Positions 5,951-8,774 of a stretch of 8,774 bases of DNA are shown here, one piece after another (positions within the stretch are counted from its first letter, which is position 1; each line of letters opens with the position of its first letter). The notes below the pieces were generated by a model. The model was given only the letters and a program-made list of their open reading frames with translations, searched no databases and was not told where the DNA came from. Source of the DNA: Acidimicrobiia bacterium (GTDB lineage: Bacteria; Actinomycetota; Acidimicrobiia; UBA5794; JAOTWH01); the NCBI GenBank assembly GCA_029863035.1, contig JAOTWH010000084.1, positions 1-8,774 of the forward strand, given 5' to 3'. Position numbers and translations under genes: made by a program.

Positions 5951-6420
5951 CCGCCGAGCAACTCCCGTAAAAGAGCTATGTCGCCACTGTCGGGGGCCTC
6001 GGCCCCACCCCGTAGCTCGAGCTGCAACCTTGCACTGAGGCAAGGCACCCAACGACCGCCGATACTTCCTACAACCAGATCCTCGGTCGGGTACCTATGA
6101 ACCTCGCCGTCCTCGTCGACCTGAGTGCCAACGCCGGTTGCATCGAAGTTGAGTGGATTGAGGTCCACGCCGTACTTGTCCGGGTGGGTCATCAACAGGC
6201 GCGCCGGCCGCCAATCTTGCTCGATGGTGAAGCCCGATCGCTGCAGGGCGGCGACGATCGCGTCGAGGTTGGGAGCCGGGAAGCAGATATCGAGGTCGAT
6301 GTGGGGGCGGGTCTGGTGACCGACCAGGGCGTCGATCCCCCAGCCTCCTCCAATCCAGTAGTCGGACACCGCTTCGATGACGTCGACGATGGATAGAGCC
6401 TGAGTCTCGCTGGTGTTCAT
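5947..6420 (-). CDS. AadB/LinB-like nucleotidyltransferase (aminoglycoside or lincosamide modification type fold)
   Basis: This 157-aa protein has the signature of small nucleotidyltransferases related to ANT(2'')-I and lincosamide nucleotidyltransferases: DYWIGGGWGIDALVGHQT (20-37), then RPHIDLDICF (38-47) with the metal-binding D-x-D pair (D42, D44). DWRPARLL and KYGVDLNPL further on supply the third acidic strand (D86). Family members transfer AMP from ATP to a hydroxyl of a small molecule, often an antibiotic. Many environmental members have no proven resistance role, so substrate is unknown. Start choice: ATG at 6420 has GGAG 9 nt upstream. ATG at 6435 (5 codons longer) is preceded by TATGGT at 6 nt, which would make it leaderless. 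The longer frame reaching 6627 is rejected because it overlaps the opposite-strand hydrolase. It is convergent with the operon before it, sharing a 4-bp CTAG. Confidence 0.85.
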   Translation of the reverse strand: MNTSETQALSIVDVIEAVSDYWIGGGWGIDALVGHQTRPHIDLDICFPAPNLDAIVAALQRSGFTIEQDWRPARLLMTHPDKYGVDLNPLNFDATGVGTQVDEDGEVHRYPTEDLVVGSIGGRWVPCLSARLQLELRGGAEAPDSGDIALLRELLGG

Positions 6421-6441
6421 CTCTGACGGCTCCATGTGGCG

Positions 6442-6447
6442 ACCATA
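6442..6447 (-). promoter_or_regulatory. Candidate -10 box for the nucleotidyltransferase gene
   Basis: On the minus strand TATGGT lies 6 nt before the alternative ATG at 6435. If used, the message would be leaderless and the protein would start MEPSEMNTS. There is no clear -35 box. Confidence 0.3.
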
Positions 6448-6453
6448 GGTCGG

Positions 6454-6459
6454 TAGCGT
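6454..6459 (+). promoter_or_regulatory. Candidate -10 box for the isochorismatase-like gene
   Basis: TAGCGT lies 9 nt before the ATG at 6469, and no Shine-Dalgarno is visible in GAGACGACT. It fits a leaderless promoter in a divergent intergenic region of about 48 bp. The hexamer is a weak match to consensus. Confidence 0.28.
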
Positions 6460-6468
6460 GAGACGACT

Positions 6469-7020
6469 ATGAATATCGAAGACGCTGCGCTGATAGTGGT
6501 CGACGTCCAGAAGGGCTTCGACAACCCGGCGATGGGACGGCGCAACAACCCCGAGATGGAGTCCAACGTGGCCGCTTTGCTTGCCACTTGGCGGGCGGCG
6601 GGCCGACCCGTGGTCTTCGTTCGCCACGATTCTGTCTCCGAAGATTCGCTCTTGCGTCCCGGCCAGGAGGGCAACGAACTGAAGGACATACTCTCCGGCG
6701 AGACCGACCTGCTCGTCAGCAAGTCGGTTAACTCGGCGTTCTATGGCGATCCAGATCTAGATGGCTGGCTCAAGGAGAAAGGCATCGGTTCCGTTGTGAT
6801 CTGCGGTATTCAGACCAACTACTGCGCCGAGACCACCGCCCGCATGGCTGGCAACTTGGGATACGACACCTACTTCGTGCTCGATGCAACGCACACGTTC
6901 GACATGAAGGCGCTGGATGGCTCGACTATCACAGCGGACGAGTTGGCCAAAGTGACGGCAGCCAATCTCGATGGAGAGTTCGCCACTGTGGTCAAGACTG
7001 CCCTACTCACCGAGGATTAA
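6469..7020 (+). CDS. Isochorismatase-like cysteine hydrolase
   Basis: This 183-aa protein belongs to the cysteine hydrolase superfamily that includes isochorismatase, nicotinamidase and N-carbamoylsarcosine amidase. The catalytic triad is visible: D12 in ALIVVDVQKGF, K85 in VSKSVNSAF, and C119 in GIQTNYCAETTARMAGNLG, with the usual glycine-hydrophobic cis-peptide (G113-I114) before the nucleophile. The length is typical of the family. The short C-terminal part (THTFD, then DELAKVTAANLDGEFATVV) is that of the generic isochorismatase-like branch. It lacks the metal-binding histidine motif of true nicotinamidases, so PncA is unlikely. Hydrolysis of a small amide or vinyl ether is expected in the cytosol; the substrate cannot be told. 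It is divergent from the nucleotidyltransferase gene, and the CBS-domain gene follows 10 bp later, so those two are probably co-transcribed. Confidence 0.92.
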   Translation: MNIEDAALIVVDVQKGFDNPAMGRRNNPEMESNVAALLATWRAAGRPVVFVRHDSVSEDSLLRPGQEGNELKDILSGETDLLVSKSVNSAFYGDPDLDGWLKEKGIGSVVICGIQTNYCAETTARMAGNLGYDTYFVLDATHTFDMKALDGSTITADELAKVTAANLDGEFATVVKTALLTED

Positions 7021-7030
7021 GCTCGGAGTC

Positions 7031-7723
7031 ATGAAGGTCTCGGAATTGATGACGCCGGTACCGGTGACCGTTGCCGCAGAAACCTCGCTCAAAGATGCCG
7101 CTCGCAAGATGTTGGACCTTGGGGTAAGCGGTCTCCCGGTCGTGGGAGCCGAAGGTGCACTCGTCGGCATCGTTACGGAGGCGGACTTCGTGGCCAAGGA
7201 AGCTGAGAAGAAGGAGCCCCGGCGGCGCAGGCTCTTGGACCTGTTTTTCAACGGGGACAAGCGCGATCTCGCTCACGCCGACAAGGTGGGCGACATCATG
7301 ACCACCGAGATCACCGTTATCAGAGAAGATCGGTCCCTGGCCGCCGCCGCTCACGCCATGGTGAGCGGAAACATCAAGAGGCTGCCTGTGGTCGACGAGG
7401 GGGGCAAGTTGGTTGGCATCGTGAGCAGGGCCGATGTTGTCAAAGGCTTTGCCCGCAGCGATGAGGACGTTGCTGCTGAGGTGCAGGATCTGCTGGCCAA
7501 GGGTGTTCTCCCCATCGAGCCGGGCACGGTGCAGGTGTCGGTCCACGACGGAATCGTCTCGCTGCGAGGCGAGATCGATGCTCGGGTTGACGCCGCGGTG
7601 CTGGAGCATGTGGTGTCTCGCTTCGAAGGAGTGGTGAGGGTCGACAATCAGCTCACCTGGCAGGTGGATGACAACCGCAGGCCCGGATTCGCTGGCTACC
7701 CCAGGGAGGGCGTGGAGGAGTAG
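7031..7723 (+). CDS. CBS-CBS-BON domain protein
   Basis: This 230-aa protein starts with two CBS domains. CBS1 (about 1-56) has VSELMTPVPVTV and GLPVVGAEGALVGIVTEADF; CBS2 (about 84-140) has VGDIMTTEITVI and RLPVVDEGGKLVGIVSRADVV. A basic linker with RRRR (64-67) joins them. A BON domain (about 145-212) follows, with VQVSVHDGIVSLRGEID and the closing VVRVDNQL strand. Paired CBS domains bind adenine nucleotides or SAM and act as sensors; BON domains are thought to bind membranes or ligands. There is no signal peptide or membrane segment, so it is likely cytosolic. The chosen ATG begins the canonical CBS start KVSELMTP. An upstream ATG at 6971 would overlap the preceding gene by 50 bp. The GGAG before the ATG is only 2 nt away, so coupling to the hydrolase gene may drive translation. 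Confidence 0.92.
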   Translation: MKVSELMTPVPVTVAAETSLKDAARKMLDLGVSGLPVVGAEGALVGIVTEADFVAKEAEKKEPRRRRLLDLFFNGDKRDLAHADKVGDIMTTEITVIREDRSLAAAAHAMVSGNIKRLPVVDEGGKLVGIVSRADVVKGFARSDEDVAAEVQDLLAKGVLPIEPGTVQVSVHDGIVSLRGEIDARVDAAVLEHVVSRFEGVVRVDNQLTWQVDDNRRPGFAGYPREGVEE

Positions 7724-7735
7724 GGCAGGGGTCCC

Positions 7736-8047
7736 TTAGGTTTGGAGCTTGTCGAGGCGATACTGGGCGAGAGCCTCGACCCGGCGGATGTGGCCGGCGC
7801 TCTTCTTGAAGCGCTGGGCGATCTCCTGGTGGTCTGCGCCCTTTTCTCGCCATGCCAAGATGCGGCGTTCTAGCGGTCGTAGCTTTCCTCGCTCGGCAGG
7901 AGAAACGGCTCGGCCCGGGAGTTTGGCGTAATCGCGAATTCGACCGATGTGGCCTGCACTTCGATTGAAGCGGCGGGCAATCTCCTCGAATTCAACGCCA
8001 TCGGCTTCCAACCGCAACACTCGACGCTCGATGGGTCTGAGTCCCAC
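7736..8047 (-). CDS. Small DNA-binding-type protein with two tandem helix-turn-helix units
   Basis: From the GTG start the protein has 103 residues and is almost entirely an internal duplication. Unit 1 (about 2-43) is LRPIERRVLRLEADG then EEIARRFNRSAGHIGRI. Unit 2 (about 55-96) is LRPLERRILAWREKG then QEIAQRFKKSAGHIRRV. Twenty of 42 aligned positions are identical by my count, with a 53-residue offset. Each unit looks like a LuxR or sigma region-4 type helix-turn-helix, with S-A-G-H-I in the recognition helix. A small repressor or activator is likely. Start: AAAAGGAG (8060-8053) sits 5 nt before this GTG. An ATG at 8071 adds 8 residues but has no ribosome-binding site, and it would lie upstream of the transcript start if TAGGGT (8080-8075) is the -10 box. 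The gene is convergent with the CBS-BON gene, with 12 bp between stops, and divergent from the flavoprotein gene. Confidence 0.82.
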   Translation of the reverse strand: MGLRPIERRVLRLEADGVEFEEIARRFNRSAGHIGRIRDYAKLPGRAVSPAERGKLRPLERRILAWREKGADHQEIAQRFKKSAGHIRRVEALAQYRLDKLQT

Positions 8048-8066
8048 ACAGTCTCCTTTTCGCGAG

Positions 8067-8100
8067 CTCATTCTACCCTAGATTCACCTGGGGGAATGAG
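8067..8100. repeat. Inverted repeat CTCATTC-N20-GAATGAG, possible operator
   Basis: Two perfect 7-bp arms (8067-8073 and 8094-8100) are separated by 20 bp. They flank TAGGGT (8080-8075 on the minus strand), a candidate -10 box for the tandem-HTH gene, and lie upstream of the divergent flavoprotein gene. Position and symmetry fit an operator, but a 7-bp match in such a region can arise by chance. Confidence 0.35.
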
Positions 8101-8120
8101 GGGGAGTTCTGGGGGGTTGG
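8090..8120 (+). other. G-run tract before the flavoprotein gene
   Basis: Three runs of five to six G (8090-8094, 8100-8104, 8111-8116) are separated by AATGA and AGTTCT and followed by TTGG. This is near a G-quadruplex pattern in the coding strand, 10-40 nt before the ATG at 8130. It may also serve as a loose ribosome-binding region, since no classical Shine-Dalgarno is present there. Confidence 0.35.
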
Positions 8121-8129
8121 ACGCCCCAC

Positions 8130-8687
8130 ATGGACGAAAGCTTCTTCTTCCCCGTCATATTGGGCACCGCTCGGCAGGGCCGTCGCTCCGAACCCGTCGC
8201 CCGCTTCGTTATCGATGTGCTCGAGGGACTCGAGCAGAAGACGGACCTGGTGGACGTGCGTGAATTCGACCTGTTGGCTACTCGGCAATCCGACGAGCGC
8301 ATCGAGGACTATCGGCGCATGATCGACAAGGCCGACGGCCTCATCGTGGTCGCTCCCGAGTACAACCACGGCTACCCAGGCGAGCTGAAGTTGTTGCTCG
8401 ATGCCGGCTACGACGAGTACGCCCACAAGCCGCTTGGGTTGGTCGGCGTTTCGGCTGGCGGCTTCGGCGGCGCCCGCGTTGTCGAGCAGCTGCGCCAAGT
8501 TGCGTTGGGTTTACGGATGATCCCGATCGCCCATGCGGTAAATGTGTCTCGTGTCAAGAGCCTGATCGATGACAATGGCAACCTGAGCGATGAAAAGGTT
8601 GCAGAGGCGACCGAGAAGATGGTCCACGACATGGCCTTCGTTGCCGGGGCCATTGGGCCCGCTCGGCGAAACCGCGAAAACCGTTAG
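8130..8687 (+). CDS. NADPH-dependent FMN reductase family flavoprotein
   Basis: This 185-aa protein has the flavodoxin-like fold of the NADPH-dependent FMN reductase family (chromate or azoreductase-like). LGTARQGRRSEPVA (11-24) is the phosphate-binding loop for FMN, matching G-S/T-x-R-x-x-R/S. APEYNHGYPGELKLLLD (75-91) is the family's most conserved motif for the isoalloxazine ring. GVSAGGFGGARVVEQLR (106-122) is the third flavin-contact loop, and AHAVNVSRVK closes the core. The length is normal. Members reduce FMN, quinones, azo compounds or metals with NAD(P)H in the cytosol; the physiological acceptor is not evident. The ATG has only a G-rich region upstream. It is divergent from the tandem-HTH gene, which is a candidate regulator by position. 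Confidence 0.93.
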   Translation: MDESFFFPVILGTARQGRRSEPVARFVIDVLEGLEQKTDLVDVREFDLLATRQSDERIEDYRRMIDKADGLIVVAPEYNHGYPGELKLLLDAGYDEYAHKPLGLVGVSAGGFGGARVVEQLRQVALGLRMIPIAHAVNVSRVKSLIDDNGNLSDEKVAEATEKMVHDMAFVAGAIGPARRNRENR

Positions 8688-8698
8688 TCGGTTTCCCG

Positions 8699-8704
8699 TA
8701 GAAT
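8699..8704 (+). promoter_or_regulatory. Candidate -10 box of the gene cut by the right edge
   Basis: TAGAAT matches the TATAAT consensus at five of six bases and ends 6 nt before the ATG at 8711, with no Shine-Dalgarno in CGACGG. This is the typical geometry of an actinobacterial leaderless promoter. No clear -35 box is visible. Confidence 0.45.
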
Positions 8705-8710
8705 CGACGG

Positions 8711-8774
8711 ATGAAACCAACTGTTGCCGTAATCGGCGTTGGGTCGATGGGCGAGATGTTCGCCGCCGGCTTGT
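8711..8774 (+). CDS. Rossmann-fold NAD(P)-binding dehydrogenase or reductase, N-terminal fragment
   Basis: Only 21 codons lie inside the window: MKPTVAVIGVGSMGEMFAAG plus L. VAVIGVGSMGEMFAAGL is the first beta strand and glycine-rich turn (GxGxMG) of an NAD(P)-binding Rossmann fold. The GxGxMG form points to the 3-hydroxyisobutyrate/6-phosphogluconate dehydrogenase superfamily or to pyrroline-5-carboxylate reductase; the fragment is too short to choose. It starts 23 bp after the flavoprotein gene and seems to have its own leaderless promoter. Confidence 0.75.
   Translation, partial: MKPTVAVIGVGSMGEMFAAGL

Noticed and set aside
6421..6627. Extension of the nucleotidyltransferase to an ATG at 6627
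   Set aside because: It would overlap the start of the opposite-strand isochorismatase-like gene by about 159 bp, and the added residues match no family; starts at 6435 or 6420 are more sensible.
6971..7030. Upstream ATG for the CBS-BON gene
   Set aside because: It lies inside the preceding gene and adds 20 residues before the canonical CBS start MKVSELMTP; 7031 fits better.
7720..7740. Rho-independent terminator between the CBS-BON and tandem-HTH genes
   Set aside because: AGGG and CCCT can pair around a 7-nt loop (or AGGG-GT-CCCT with too small a loop), but the stem is only 4 bp and no T-run follows.
8073..8498. 141-codon minus-strand frame opposite the flavoprotein gene
   Set aside because: It is antisense to a clear FMN reductase frame with all family motifs and has no recognisable domain.

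Overview
The window looks like chromosomal DNA of a fairly high-GC actinomycete (Actinomycetota). Acidimicrobiia or a related uncultured lineage is my guess, not something the sequence proves. The grounds are dnaK followed directly by grpE, a DnaK ending in [11 protein letters not shown], several genes with a TANNNT box just before the ATG and no Shine-Dalgarno (leaderless style), and a gene cluster built around a cysteine-rich protein resembling the methylamine dehydrogenase light chain, which I associate with actinobacteria. I see no phage, IS, CRISPR, tRNA or rRNA.

Layout. Positions 1-2135 (minus) hold the chaperone operon dnaK-grpE; grpE is cut by the left edge and the two genes overlap by 4 bp. 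Positions 2136-2268 are a divergent promoter region with a good sigma70-type promoter for dnaK and several short direct repeats. Positions 2269-5950 (plus) are the most unusual part, a tightly packed five-ORF operon: (i) a 603-aa fusion of a MauE-like membrane domain, an internal twin-arginine signal, a 22-cysteine domain like the methylamine dehydrogenase light chain, and FG-GAP-like repeats; (ii) a MauD-like membrane-anchored thioredoxin-fold protein with a CSVC site; (iii) a 23-codon hydrophobic small ORF, translationally coupled on both sides; (iv) a cysteine-free polytopic membrane protein; (v) a soluble protein of unknown function. Together they suggest a system that exports and disulfide-matures an extracellular cysteine-rich protein. 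The second tryptophan of the TTQ cofactor site is replaced by Gln, so a true methylamine dehydrogenase is unlikely.

From 5947 rightwards the genes look like ordinary accessory or housekeeping functions: an AadB/LinB-like nucleotidyltransferase (minus) whose stop codon shares a CTAG with the convergent operon end; a divergently transcribed isochorismatase-like cysteine hydrolase followed by a CBS-CBS-BON protein; a small protein made of two tandem helix-turn-helix units (minus); an NADPH-dependent FMN reductase-like flavoprotein (plus); and the first 21 codons of a Rossmann-fold dehydrogenase or reductase cut by the right edge. A 7-bp inverted repeat and a G-run tract lie between the HTH gene and the flavoprotein gene.

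No gene-free stretch exceeds about 135 bp. Family calls rest on motif recognition by eye; no database search was run.
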